A stretch of DNA of 64,000 nucleotides from Domibacillus iocasae (GTDB taxonomy: Bacteria > Bacillota > Bacilli > Bacillales > Domibacillaceae). The stretch's first letter is position 1. Each line of letters opens with the position of its first letter. Shown here in pieces: positions 43,648 to 51,653 of this stretch. The DNA lies in assembly GCF_001750285.1 (NCBI RefSeq), contig NZ_MAMP01000021.1:124001-188000 (forward strand), given 5' to 3'. The translations under genes were made by a program, and so were the position numbers. Under the pieces are notes generated by a model. It did not search any database. It saw only the letters and a list, made by a program, of their open reading frames with translations, and was not told the origin of the DNA.

Positions 43648-44520
43648 TCAGTGGCCGTCTGGTTCAATGTGAATATGTGTGATTCGAATCCCGTGTTCCT
43701 GCAGCAAGGCTTCTTCAACATATTCGGTAATGTCATGACTTTCAATGACATTTAAATCCGGGTCGACGAACAAGACAACATCGACAAAGGTGACATTGCC
43801 ATGGGAGCGGGCTTTAATGGTTGGTACTCCGCGGACACCGGGTACTTTTTCCACTGTTTTTTGCATGCCCTTCAGCTTTTCAAGATCAAAGGCATCCGTC
43901 AGTGTGAGTGATGCCTGGGCAAAAATATCCCAGGCCGTTTTTAAAATGATGAGACCGACAATAAAAGCTGTCAGTGTATCAAGCCAGCCCAGGCCAAGCC
44001 GTGAGCCGATAATGCCAACAAACGCGCCGATACTGACTAAGGCGTCGGACCGATTATCATGAGCGGCCGCCATAATGGACTGGCTGTTAATTTTTTTCGC
44101 AAGCCGCGCGTTGTATAAATAAACGCCATACATGATGATCGCAGCAAACAGAGCGGTCCAGGCCGTGAACATGTCTGGTGTTTCATGGTCTGCTTGAAAC
44201 AGGGAGGTGCCGGCTGAAATAAGGACTTGAATGGCGACAGACGCCATAATAAATGCCGCTAGAAGAGAGGCGACCGTCTCCGCGCGAAAATGCCCGTAAC
44301 GATGGTTTTCGTCCGGCGGCTTGCGGGCAATTTTTAAGCCGATAAGAATCGCGATCGATGCGATAATGTCGGTTGAATTATTTAATCCATCGGCTTTTAG
44401 TGCTTCTGAAGCTCCGATCCAGCCAACGGTCAGTTTTAATGTGGAAAGGAACAGGTAGGCGATAATGCTGATCCATGCGCCGCGTTCCCCTTTTTTTAAA
44501 TCTTCGTATGCTGTTTCCAC
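43648..44520 (-). CDS. Cation diffusion facilitator (CDF) metal exporter, YdbO-like
   Basis: A 290-residue protein, the same length as B. subtilis YdbO. It has six membrane segments, with metal site residues in DGLNNSTD (segment 2) and HDNRSDAL (segment 5), and a C-terminal cytoplasmic domain ending in HIHIEPDGH. CDF proteins export Zn2+, Mn2+, Fe2+ or Co2+ in exchange for protons. I choose GTG 44520, eight bases after GGAGG; the frame is open further upstream to 44619 but has no ribosome site there. TATAGT on the minus strand at 44557-44552 could be the -10. Confidence 0.88.
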   Translation of the reverse strand: METAYEDLKKGERGAWISIIAYLFLSTLKLTVGWIGASEALKADGLNNSTDIIASIAILIGLKIARKPPDENHRYGHFRAETVASLLAAFIMASVAIQVLISAGTSLFQADHETPDMFTAWTALFAAIIMYGVYLYNARLAKKINSQSIMAAAHDNRSDALVSIGAFVGIIGSRLGLGWLDTLTAFIVGLIILKTAWDIFAQASLTLTDAFDLEKLKGMQKTVEKVPGVRGVPTIKARSHGNVTFVDVVLFVDPDLNVIESHDITEYVEEALLQEHGIRITHIHIEPDGH

Positions 44521-44696
44521 CTGTTTTGCCTCCAAAAAAGTTAGTGTTTTTACTATACCAGTCCATATTCGGGTGGGTCTATGGCAACATGATTGCCGCT
44601 GTCTTAACAAGTTGCCCAAGCGCTACAATTGTTCTTTTTAACAAAAAAGACAGGCTGGAGCAAAATAGCAGGATAGAGAAAAGACCGGTGTTAAGA

Positions 44697-45079
44697 ATGA
44701 TGGATGCATTCAGCAATATGCACCCCGCGTTGCAGGCACTGATCGGCGGTCTTATCAGCTGGGGAAGCGCTGGGGGCGGCGATTGAATTTAGTGAAGAAA
44801 ATGGACAAACAGCCTGGCTTCCTCCTGTAATTGGCTTTTTGCTTGGCGGCGTTTTTTGTATCTGCGGGACGTCATCGTGCCACATGTGCATGTCGGGCGG
44901 ACAAAAGGAGAAGGACTATCCACACAGATTTGAAGAAAACAACGCGCTTATTTTTAGCGATTACGCTACATAATATTCCCGAAGGACTCGTCATTGGTGT
45001 GGTGTTCGGTGCAGCCGCACTGAATATGAACGGGGCAACGGTGGCGGCAATGGCGCCTAGAGCTAGACAGTACAAGTAA
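44697..45079 (+). pseudogene. ZIP-family metal transporter, deleted and frameshifted
   Basis: Starting at ATG 44697 the sequence reads MDAFSNMHPALQALIGGLISWG, the usual N-terminus of Bacillus ZIP transporters. It then jumps to EFSEENGQTAWLPPVIGFLLGG (segment 3), missing about 35 residues, shifts frame after GGVF, and resumes as KKTTRLFLAITLHNIPEGLVIGVVFGAAA, the metal-binding HNIPEG segment, before ending at 45079 without the last three helices. This is a dead gene. Intact relatives bring Zn2+ or Fe2+ into the cell. It lies beside the CDF exporter. Confidence 0.85.
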
Positions 45080-45100
45080 AGTACAGTATAGAAAAATAAA

Positions 45101-45136
45101 AAAACAGCCTCAATGCACGATTGAGGCTGTTTTTTG
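45101..45136. terminator. Strong bidirectional terminator
   Basis: AAAACAGCCTCAA (45101-45113) pairs perfectly with TTGAGGCTGTTTT (45121-45133), with T to 45136 on the plus strand and A-run on the other side. Confidence 0.85.
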
Positions 45137-45226
45137 TGCCATATAAGCAGTTTGCAGCTGGTAAAAGAAAATAAGGCTCAAGCCGGGTAAATAAATAGAA
45201 GGTTTTCGTTCCGCGTGTTCGTCCAT
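45110..45226 (-). CDS. 38-residue small protein, candidate
   Basis: On the minus strand GGGAGGAAC is followed by GTG and ATG (45226); the frame runs 38 codons and ends inside the terminator stem. The product MDEHAERKPSIYLPGLSLIFFYQL has a polar start and one hydrophobic stretch (residues 10-30), as in small membrane peptides. The ribosome site and directly placed terminator support a real gene; I recognise no family. Confidence 0.45.
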   Translation of the reverse strand: MDEHAERKPSIYLPGLSLIFFYQLQTAYMAQKTASIVH

Positions 45227-45334
45227 CACTGGTTGTTCCTCCCTTATCCGTTCAAAATCATATTTTCAGATGCCTCCATTATGAAAGAACAAATCCAGCT
45301 TGTCTTTTTTCCTGTTAGAAATTCTCACACATTT

Positions 45335-45802
45335 TTATACTGCTTCTTCAATTGCCTCGCTTCGTTTATCTGCCAGCCGCCAATATAAATGATGGTGGCC
45401 ATCGCTTACAGTTACATGAATCCGAAATTCATTCGCGTCAAGCCGGACATTATGTTCGCGAGCCCATGTTAAAATCGACCGAAAACCATATTTTACTTCT
45501 TCCGCTTCACCGTGAAATTCAAGCAATGCATACGAGCCGGCTGGAATCGTCAAGCTGGACATACCGGCAGGAATAATATCGATATGGTTCACTTCCATGG
45601 CAATACAGTGCGTATACAGCTGACCGGCCCGCTTCAAACAAATATCCATGAGATGGCCGTCCGTCTGTTCCGGAATCTGGCCGGCCGCTTCTAAAAAACG
45701 CTCTTTCCATTCCGGGCGCAATGCTGCAATTTCTTCTTGTGTGCCGCTCATTTCATATCCTACAACCGTGACGGCACGAACGTCTACAATTTTCGGATTC
45801 AT
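45335..45802 (-). CDS. GyrI-like/AraC effector-binding domain protein
   Basis: A 155-residue protein made of a single SOUL/GyrI-like effector-binding domain, without DNA-binding part. Conserved hydrophobic pattern and TIPAGSYALLEFHGEAEEV fit the family, whose members bind drugs or other small cyclic molecules and sometimes hydrolyse them. ATG 45802 follows AAAGGAG. It stands alone, divergent from the flavin monooxygenase gene, and may bind that enzyme's substrate, though nothing in the sequence proves it. Confidence 0.78.
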   Translation of the reverse strand: MNPKIVDVRAVTVVGYEMSGTQEEIAALRPEWKERFLEAAGQIPEQTDGHLMDICLKRAGQLYTHCIAMEVNHIDIIPAGMSSLTIPAGSYALLEFHGEAEEVKYGFRSILTWAREHNVRLDANEFRIHVTVSDGHHHLYWRLADKRSEAIEEAV

Positions 45803-45915
45803 GCGCTCAGCTCCTTTTTTCTCTTCTTTTCCCGTTTATGCGTGTTTTCACACCGGCCGATCAGGGAATAGTGCTATAAAAATTGTGAACAAAAGTTATA
45901 CATGGAGGGCTCCTT

Positions 45916-47235
45916 GTGAAAACAAATGTGTTTATCTCGGGCGGCGGCATTTCCGGGCTTATACTTGGGCTCATGCTGGCACGTAATGGCATTGATGTAG
46001 TCGTGGCTGAAAAAGATGCAAAGCCGTCCGTTAAATATAAAGGAGAATTGCTTCAGCCAAAAAGCTTAGACATGATGAACCGTCTCGGCATTTATGAAGC
46101 TGTTCGGGCAGCAGGTTTTCCGATTCATACGACATCGATTACCGAGTATGACGGCAGCCGTCTGATGAAAAAAATTCAATATCATTACAACGTGATCGAT
46201 CACCCGTTTAATGAAGCGCTTATGGTGCCGCATGAAAAACTGAAAGAAATCATCCGAAATCAGGCGGAGCGGCATCCGTCTTTTCACTTTTTAAACCCGG
46301 CGAAATTTACTGAATTTCGCGAGCCGGATGATATAAAAAAGACGGCCGTTGTTATGCATAAAGAACAGGGTGAAATCGAGATTGCGGCCGACTTTCATAT
46401 CGGGGCGGAAGGACGGGTGTCACCAATCCGTAAAAGCCTTGGCATTGAATTAACAGAAACAGAGTACAATCATTATTTTTTAACGGTTACCTTTCCCCGT
46501 CCCTCGAATTTGACAGAAGGAGAAATGATCGTGCGCGGTCATTATTTTCTTGGTTTGTTTCCATTGCCAGATTTACAGGTGCGTACTGTACTGCTTATTA
46601 AAAAAGAGGAATACAAGGAAATGAAGAAAGAGGGACTTGAATCGTTTTATCGATGCTATACTCGTTTGAAGCCGGAGCTGGACGGGTACGTGCAAAACAT
46701 CACAACATGGAAGGATATTCAATTGATGGTGCCCACGCGTCATAATGCGGACCGTTACATAAGAGGCAACTGTGCGCTCATGGGCGATGCGGTGCATACT
46801 GTTCATCCGATGGCGGGGGAAGGCATGAATTTAGCCATTCAAGATGCGTATACACTTGGAGATCTGCTGAGCTGTATGTACGAAACCGGCAATTTGAATG
46901 TTGCACAATTAAAGCGATATGAGCAGGTGCGCAGGCCTCGGTCAGAATTTTTGTCTTCGCTCTCGAATTTATCGGCCATGGCGTATTCATATTGGCAAGG
47001 ACCTTGGCCGAACGTGAGGTCACACGTACTGAAGCGAATTGAGCGCATTCCGGCACTTCACTATAAACATATGCTGAATATTTCAGGGCTTGGCATGTGG
47101 AAAGATACACTGCTTGACAGATTTGTGCAAATTGGGCTCTTGCCCGGCGGTATTTTGCCGAAAGTGAAAGGCACCGAGCATCAATACTCGGAATATGATG
47201 ATCATCCATGGACGATGAAGGAGGAAAAGGAATGA
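45916..47235 (+). CDS. FAD-dependent aromatic-type monooxygenase (UbiH/PHBH family)
   Basis: A 439-residue class A flavin monooxygenase. FAD-binding motifs are GGGISG (residues 9-14), GAEGRVSPIRKSLG in the middle and GDAVHTVHPMAGEGMNLAIQDA near residue 297. Such enzymes hydroxylate phenolic or quinone-like substrates. Start is GTG 45916 after GGAGGG. The stop overlaps the start of the methyltransferase by four bases (ATGA), so they are translated together: a hydroxylation followed by O- or C-methylation is the natural reading. Confidence 0.87.
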   Translation: MKTNVFISGGGISGLILGLMLARNGIDVVVAEKDAKPSVKYKGELLQPKSLDMMNRLGIYEAVRAAGFPIHTTSITEYDGSRLMKKIQYHYNVIDHPFNEALMVPHEKLKEIIRNQAERHPSFHFLNPAKFTEFREPDDIKKTAVVMHKEQGEIEIAADFHIGAEGRVSPIRKSLGIELTETEYNHYFLTVTFPRPSNLTEGEMIVRGHYFLGLFPLPDLQVRTVLLIKKEEYKEMKKEGLESFYRCYTRLKPELDGYVQNITTWKDIQLMVPTRHNADRYIRGNCALMGDAVHTVHPMAGEGMNLAIQDAYTLGDLLSCMYETGNLNVAQLKRYEQVRRPRSEFLSSLSNLSAMAYSYWQGPWPNVRSHVLKRIERIPALHYKHMLNISGLGMWKDTLLDRFVQIGLLPGGILPKVKGTEHQYSEYDDHPWTMKEEKE

Positions 47236-48230
47236 TTGCAGAATACCGGAAAATGTGGGAAGCCCGCAATTGGATGAAAAAAAATGAGCCTTTTTTGCCT
47301 ACGTGGCAGGCGTATGTCGGCTACCGGCTTGACTTATTTGAAAAAATTTCCCGAGGGGCGACAATTGAGTCACTGGTTGATGAATATGGATACGAAGAAA
47401 ACCTGCTTCGCTCTTGGGCGGACACAGGTGTTGTGCTCGGCCATTTAAAAAAAGAAGGGGACAAGCTCGTTCCATCGAAAAAAATGCTTAGATTTTTTTC
47501 GCGAAAAAGCGATGATACGGTTGGCGAGTTATTAACGGAATTATTTGAAATGCATATGCCGGCGCTCATGAACTATCCAGAGATGATCCAATCCAATCGA
47601 AAAGAAAAGTTTAATGGAGACGATTTCGGTAAAACGGTTGCGGCAACATCTGCATTAATTGAAAAAAGAGCATTCGGACACGTGGCAGCGGAGATTGATG
47701 CCCAAAAGCCGAACTGGGTACTCGATATCGGCTGTGGGACAGGCGGTTATTTAATGAAGCTTGCGAAAAAAGCGAATCCCGGCACATTTGTGGGCGTAGA
47801 TATTAGCAAAGACTGTATAGACGAAGCCCGTGAAAAAGCATCCAAGCAGGGCCTCGATGAAAAAGTGAAATTTTATTATGCGGACATTAATACATGGGAT
47901 GTGCCAAACGGTTTATTTGATGTAGTAATGATGAACAACCTTCTTCATTACTATTCCCCAGACGCGCGGGAATCCTTATTCAGCCGCGTTGCTGAACTGG
48001 TCAGTAAAAAAGGGACGGTTATTGTGATTACACCGCTTTATTTAGAAAAAGGCGGCCTGCGCTTTTCAGCTGCATTTAATTCTTTTATGGAAGCACATGA
48101 AAACTTATATCCGTTGCCGCGCAAAGAGGAACTCATTCAGGATGCAGCGGCAGCAGGCTTCAAGCTAAAGTCCGTTAAAACGGTTGTCCGCGAAGGCAGC
48201 TGGTATTGTATGAGTTTTTCAAAAAAATGA
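47232..48230 (+). CDS. SAM-dependent methyltransferase with N-terminal helical domain
   Basis: A 332-residue protein. The C-terminal part has the SAM site VLDIGCGTGGYLMKL (about residue 157) and VGVDISKDCID; the N-terminal 100 residues look like the winged-helix dimerisation domain of small-molecule O-methyltransferases. ATG 47232 follows GGAGG and overlaps the monooxygenase stop. The substrate is probably the product of that monooxygenase. No polyketide synthase, quinone biosynthesis or peptide synthetase gene is close by. Confidence 0.85.
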   Translation: MIAEYRKMWEARNWMKKNEPFLPTWQAYVGYRLDLFEKISRGATIESLVDEYGYEENLLRSWADTGVVLGHLKKEGDKLVPSKKMLRFFSRKSDDTVGELLTELFEMHMPALMNYPEMIQSNRKEKFNGDDFGKTVAATSALIEKRAFGHVAAEIDAQKPNWVLDIGCGTGGYLMKLAKKANPGTFVGVDISKDCIDEAREKASKQGLDEKVKFYYADINTWDVPNGLFDVVMMNNLLHYYSPDARESLFSRVAELVSKKGTVIVITPLYLEKGGLRFSAAFNSFMEAHENLYPLPRKEELIQDAAAAGFKLKSVKTVVREGSWYCMSFSKK

Positions 48231-48268
48231 GTATAATGGGAGTAAACCATTGAAGTGAGGCGGGAAAT

Positions 48269-49099
48269 ATGGCAATTGGCTATTTAAATGGAAAAGTGAT
48301 CAGCTCAAGTGACCCGGTGCTGCCGATTGACGAACGCGGGCACCAGTTCGGAGATGGCGTCTATGAGTACATCCGCATTTACAATGGACGTGCGTTTATG
48401 ATGGATGAGCATATGGACCGCTTTTTTAAGAGTGCAAAAGCGATCAAGCTGAATCTCGGCCAGACGCGCGAAGAAATTATCACGGTTGTAAATGATTTAA
48501 TCGAGCGCAGCGGCTTAGCTGATTGTGATGTTTATATGCAGGCGACCCGCGGTATTGCTCCGCGCAATCATTTGTTTCCGAACGTCCCAGCATCCATTTC
48601 CATGACTGTGAAGCCTTTTCGAGCAATGGATGAAACGCTGCGCAAAAACGGGGCGAAAGTGAAACTGCTGCCAGATGAACGGTGGCAAAATTGCTGGATT
48701 AAAACGCTGAATCTTTTGCCGAATTTGCTGGCAAAGCAGGAAGCCTTCGAAGCGGGCGCGTTTGAAGCGGTATTAGTGCGTGATGGCATTGTAACGGAAG
48801 GATCAAGTTCGAATATATTCCTTTTAAAAGACGGAACGCTCATTACGCCGCCGGCGACGAAGCACATTTTACACGGCATTACCCGAATCGCTGTACTCGA
48901 TATTGCTGCGGAACTCGGCATTCCGGTGGAAGAAAAAGAATTTGCGCCTGAATTTATTTTTGAAGCGGATGAAGTTTTCTTAACAAGTACCGGCATCGAA
49001 ATCGTACCGGTTACATCAGCTGATGATCGTGTAATCGGGGAAGGCAATCCGGGGGTTATGACAACAAAAATTTACGAAGCCTTTATGAAACGTGTGTGA
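48269..49099 (+). CDS. dat: D-amino-acid transaminase (class IV aminotransferase)
   Basis: A 276-residue PLP enzyme of fold type IV. The PLP lysine is in CWIKTLNLLPNLLAKQ near residue 146, matching K145 of Bacillus D-amino-acid transaminase; DERGHQFGDGVYEYIRIYNG at the N-terminus and TEGSSSNIF are family signatures. It interconverts D-alanine, D-glutamate and keto acids for cell-wall synthesis. ATG 48269 follows GAGGCGGG, 38 bases after the methyltransferase. It may share the transcript of the preceding pair. Confidence 0.9.
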   Translation: MAIGYLNGKVISSSDPVLPIDERGHQFGDGVYEYIRIYNGRAFMMDEHMDRFFKSAKAIKLNLGQTREEIITVVNDLIERSGLADCDVYMQATRGIAPRNHLFPNVPASISMTVKPFRAMDETLRKNGAKVKLLPDERWQNCWIKTLNLLPNLLAKQEAFEAGAFEAVLVRDGIVTEGSSSNIFLLKDGTLITPPATKHILHGITRIAVLDIAAELGIPVEEKEFAPEFIFEADEVFLTSTGIEIVPVTSADDRVIGEGNPGVMTTKIYEAFMKRV

Positions 49100-49106
49100 A
49101 AACGAA

Positions 49107-49138
49107 CCTGTCCCGTGAATGGGATAGGTGTTTTTTTT
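49107..49138 (+). terminator. Terminator after D-amino-acid transaminase
   Basis: CCTGTCCC pairs with GGGATAGG (one G-U) around GTGAAT, followed by GT and eight T. Confidence 0.85.
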
Positions 49139-49259
49139 GTTTTAATACATTGAATTTTCAGTAAATAAAATGGTCAATTTTTAAATTGTATGTAATAATA
49201 ACGGAAATACATTTATTGATTGCTTTTATTTTAAAAATATTAAAAAGGGGAATCGCAAT

Positions 49260-50486
49260 ATGAATGATCAAAAATTAAAAATTAATGGTGAGCGTTTGCA
49301 AGAATCATTAGAGGCTTTTGCGGATTTTGGACGGACAGAGCGAAATGGTGTGACGCGTTTGGCACTGTCTGAAGAAGACCGGCTCGCACGTGATTATTTT
49401 CGTACATGCTGCGAGGGTATTGGTTTAGAAGTAAAAGTGGATGATATGGGCAATCAATACGCAATGCTTGCCGGACGTGAAAATAAGCCGCCGGTTGTCA
49501 TGGGTTCTCATTTGGATTCAGTGAAAAAAGGCGGGCGTTTTGATGGCGTGCTTGGTGTAGCAGCGGGACTTGAAGTGATGCGTACACTTGTTGAAAACAA
49601 TGTCACACCCGCTATACCGGTTGTGGTCATGAATGTGACAAATGAAGAAGGAGCAAGATTTGAGCCGTCCATGATGGCATCTGGCGTGCTGTCCGGAAAG
49701 TTTGATAAAGAAACGATGCTTGCGAAAAAAGATGAGGACGGCATCACGTTTCATGAAGCGCTGCAATCAATCGGTTACGAGGGATCGATTGAAAACAGGC
49801 TGACAGAAGCGGAGGCATTTTTGGAGTTGCATATTGAGCAGGGGCCTATTTTGGAAAAAGAGCAGGTGTCAATTGGTGTCGTAGAATGTGTCCTTGGCAT
49901 GGTATGCTATGAAATCGAGGTAGCCGGTGAATCCGATCATGCCGGCACGACGCCAATGTCAATGCGAAACGACGCGCTGTTTGCAGCGATAGATTTAATG
50001 AAAGAAGCACGCGAAAAATTGGCGGCGCTTGATGACGATCTTGTGTATACGATTGGCCGGGTCAGCGTGCTGCCAAATATTCATACCGTTATTCCAAATA
50101 AAGTAATTTTTTCACTGGAAGCGCGTCATGCATCAACTGACGTCATTAGTGAAGCGGAAAAAATCATCCGCGGCATGGAAGCATCAATGCAAAAAGCGGC
50201 ATGTGACGTATCAGCGAAAAAGCTGTGGGGGCGCGACACTGTCTGGTTTGAGCCGGCGATTTGCGACGCATTTGAACAGTCCGCGGTTTCACTCGGCTAT
50301 TCTCATAAGCGGATGGTAAGCGGAGCGGGGCATGATGCACAGTTTATAGCTTCCTACATTCCTTCTGCGATGATCTTTGTACCGAGTGTGAATGGAAAAA
50401 GCCATGATGAAGATGAATTGACTTCATGGGAAGACTGTGAAAAAGGGGTAAATGTGCTGCTTGAAACCGTGCTTTCGCTCATATAA
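49260..50486 (+). CDS. Zn-dependent N-carbamoyl amidohydrolase (beta-ureidopropionase/AllC family)
   Basis: A 408-residue M20-type amidase of the hydantoinase/carbamoylase family. Metal ligands are visible in GSHLDSV, FDGVLGV, NEEGARF and LELHIEQGPILE; the C-terminal GAGHDAQF and PSVNGKSHDEDE complete the site. In this setting it should cleave N-carbamoyl-beta-alanine (from uracil) to beta-alanine, CO2 and ammonia, the third step of reductive pyrimidine degradation. ATG 49260 follows AAAGGGG. It has its own upstream region and is separated from preT by two opposite-strand genes. Confidence 0.88.
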   Translation: MNDQKLKINGERLQESLEAFADFGRTERNGVTRLALSEEDRLARDYFRTCCEGIGLEVKVDDMGNQYAMLAGRENKPPVVMGSHLDSVKKGGRFDGVLGVAAGLEVMRTLVENNVTPAIPVVVMNVTNEEGARFEPSMMASGVLSGKFDKETMLAKKDEDGITFHEALQSIGYEGSIENRLTEAEAFLELHIEQGPILEKEQVSIGVVECVLGMVCYEIEVAGESDHAGTTPMSMRNDALFAAIDLMKEAREKLAALDDDLVYTIGRVSVLPNIHTVIPNKVIFSLEARHASTDVISEAEKIIRGMEASMQKAACDVSAKKLWGRDTVWFEPAICDAFEQSAVSLGYSHKRMVSGAGHDAQFIASYIPSAMIFVPSVNGKSHDEDELTSWEDCEKGVNVLLETVLSLI

Positions 50487-50504
50487 TCACACGGCCTCAG
50501 ATGA

Positions 50505-50595
50505 AAGTCGCACGAAATAAATAAAGTCGCACCAACTCGGCTATGAATCGCATAAAACAGACAAAGTCGCACCACTAAAGCATAATATCGCACTA
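50505..50595. repeat. 20-base-periodic GTCGCAC motif tract (locus B)
   Basis: Five units of the type AAGTCGCAC / AATCGCA recur with C at 50509, 50528, 50549, 50568 and 50589: spacings 19, 21, 19, 21. It starts 20 bases after the carbamoylase stop and ends just before a terminator. The same word and period are seen at 31245-31395. Confidence 0.7.
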
Positions 50596-50603
50596 AACCA
50601 AAC

Positions 50604-50643
50604 AAAAGGGCCCGCTCACTTGAAGTGATCGAGCCCTTTTTTA
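50604..50643. terminator. Bidirectional terminator
   Basis: AAAAGGGC (50604-50611) pairs with GCCCTTTT (50633-50640), with an inner TCACT/AGTGA stem. It serves the converging carbamoylase and small-gene transcripts; the minus-strand gene's stop lies in the stem. Confidence 0.8.
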
Positions 50644-50993
50644 AAGATTTCCAAAATAATGTCGTGCTGCGTTTTGCTCATGACGTGCTGGCGAATTTCA
50701 TTCAGCTCGGCAACAAGGCCGGCGTCTAAGTGGAGGTTGACGGTTTTTCCCTTATCAGACGGCTGAATGTCGTAGCCGTCGTCTCTTTTTTTTTCCTGGC
50801 CTTCAACGATTGTCAGCAATTCAAACGGAACGCTATCCGGAATTCGAATCAAATCGCCTTCGAAAAAAATCTCTGCTGCATCTTCAGAAAAAGAAATAGT
50901 TACCGGGTGGTCACTGCCACGGTTTTCATTTCGAATGAGGCGGGCTTTTTCTTGATTTTCTAATGTATTTTGAATGAGAATTTTAGCTTTCAC
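50616..50993 (-). CDS. Unknown protein, partner of HTH-like protein
   Basis: A 125-residue acidic, soluble protein that I do not recognise. The first 60 residues look like a beta-rich domain; the last 45 (NLHLDAGLVAELNEIRQHVMSKTQHDIILEIFKKG) are helical. Start is GTG 50993, and AGAGGAGG lies inside the end of the upstream gene, whose TGA is adjacent, so the two are made together. The C-terminal helices are similar in feel to ribbon-helix-helix or dimerisation modules, which is a guess. Confidence 0.65.
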   Translation of the reverse strand: MKAKILIQNTLENQEKARLIRNENRGSDHPVTISFSEDAAEIFFEGDLIRIPDSVPFELLTIVEGQEKKRDDGYDIQPSDKGKTVNLHLDAGLVAELNEIRQHVMSKTQHDIILEIFKKGLDHFK

Positions 50994-50994
50994 G

Positions 50995-51495
50995 TCACGC
51001 CTCCTCTTTACCTAAACATGATTCTTTTATCCCTTTTTTTACCTCAAACGACGATTCTATCTGCACAGTATAGTGGAATTCGCCTTTTTCGAGCACCGCG
51101 TCCATAACCATGGCGCGCTCCCTTCCAAGCCAAACTTGATCCAGCACATCAAAAGCCGGTGTCAAGTAACCCTTTTCATATAAAAAGCTGTATGCATCAA
51201 TTTTCGGGTATAAAAATCGTTTCTTTCCTTGCTTTGTGCGCAATGCGGGAAATGCCTGTTTTTCGTCAATCACTTCACCAAGATATCCTTCATCCGCCCA
51301 TCGTTTAATTGTAGACATATTTAATTCGCGTCCGGTGTGACGATGAACGCGTTCAATGATTTCTTTGGACGACAAAAACTGTTTGCGCATTTCTTCCTGT
51401 TCAGCCACAACGGCCAGCTGACCACGCAGCTGCTCCAATTCTATCTCATATTCGGTTATTCTCTGTTCCAATTCATTTTTTTTCACGGCCGTCAC
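50995..51495 (-). CDS. Coiled-coil/MerR-like HTH protein, candidate regulator
   Basis: A 166-residue protein. Residues 5-45 form a coiled coil (ELEQRITEYEIELEQLRGQL), followed by SSKEIIERVHRHTGRELNMSTIKRWADEGYLGE, which reads as a MerR-like winged helix (MSTIKRWADEGYL), then FLYPKIDAYSFLYEKGYLTPAF. It is divergent from preT with 158 bases between, ideal for a regulator of the pyrimidine operon. GTG 51495 has GGGAG close before it; a second GTG at 51486 is better spaced. No exact family is known to me. Confidence 0.65.
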   Translation of the reverse strand: MTAVKKNELEQRITEYEIELEQLRGQLAVVAEQEEMRKQFLSSKEIIERVHRHTGRELNMSTIKRWADEGYLGEVIDEKQAFPALRTKQGKKRFLYPKIDAYSFLYEKGYLTPAFDVLDQVWLGRERAMVMDAVLEKGEFHYTVQIESSFEVKKGIKESCLGKEEA

Positions 51496-51653
51496 TTCTC
51501 CCGTTGTTAGTCTCTTTATCGTACAACAAATGAATATCGCTTGTCAGAAAATATACCAAAAACGATGTTAATTTTTTTTGTTTGCTGTATAAATATTTTA
51601 AGATGCAATCAATGAATAATCAATAGACATAAAAATGCAAGGGGGAATGAAAA

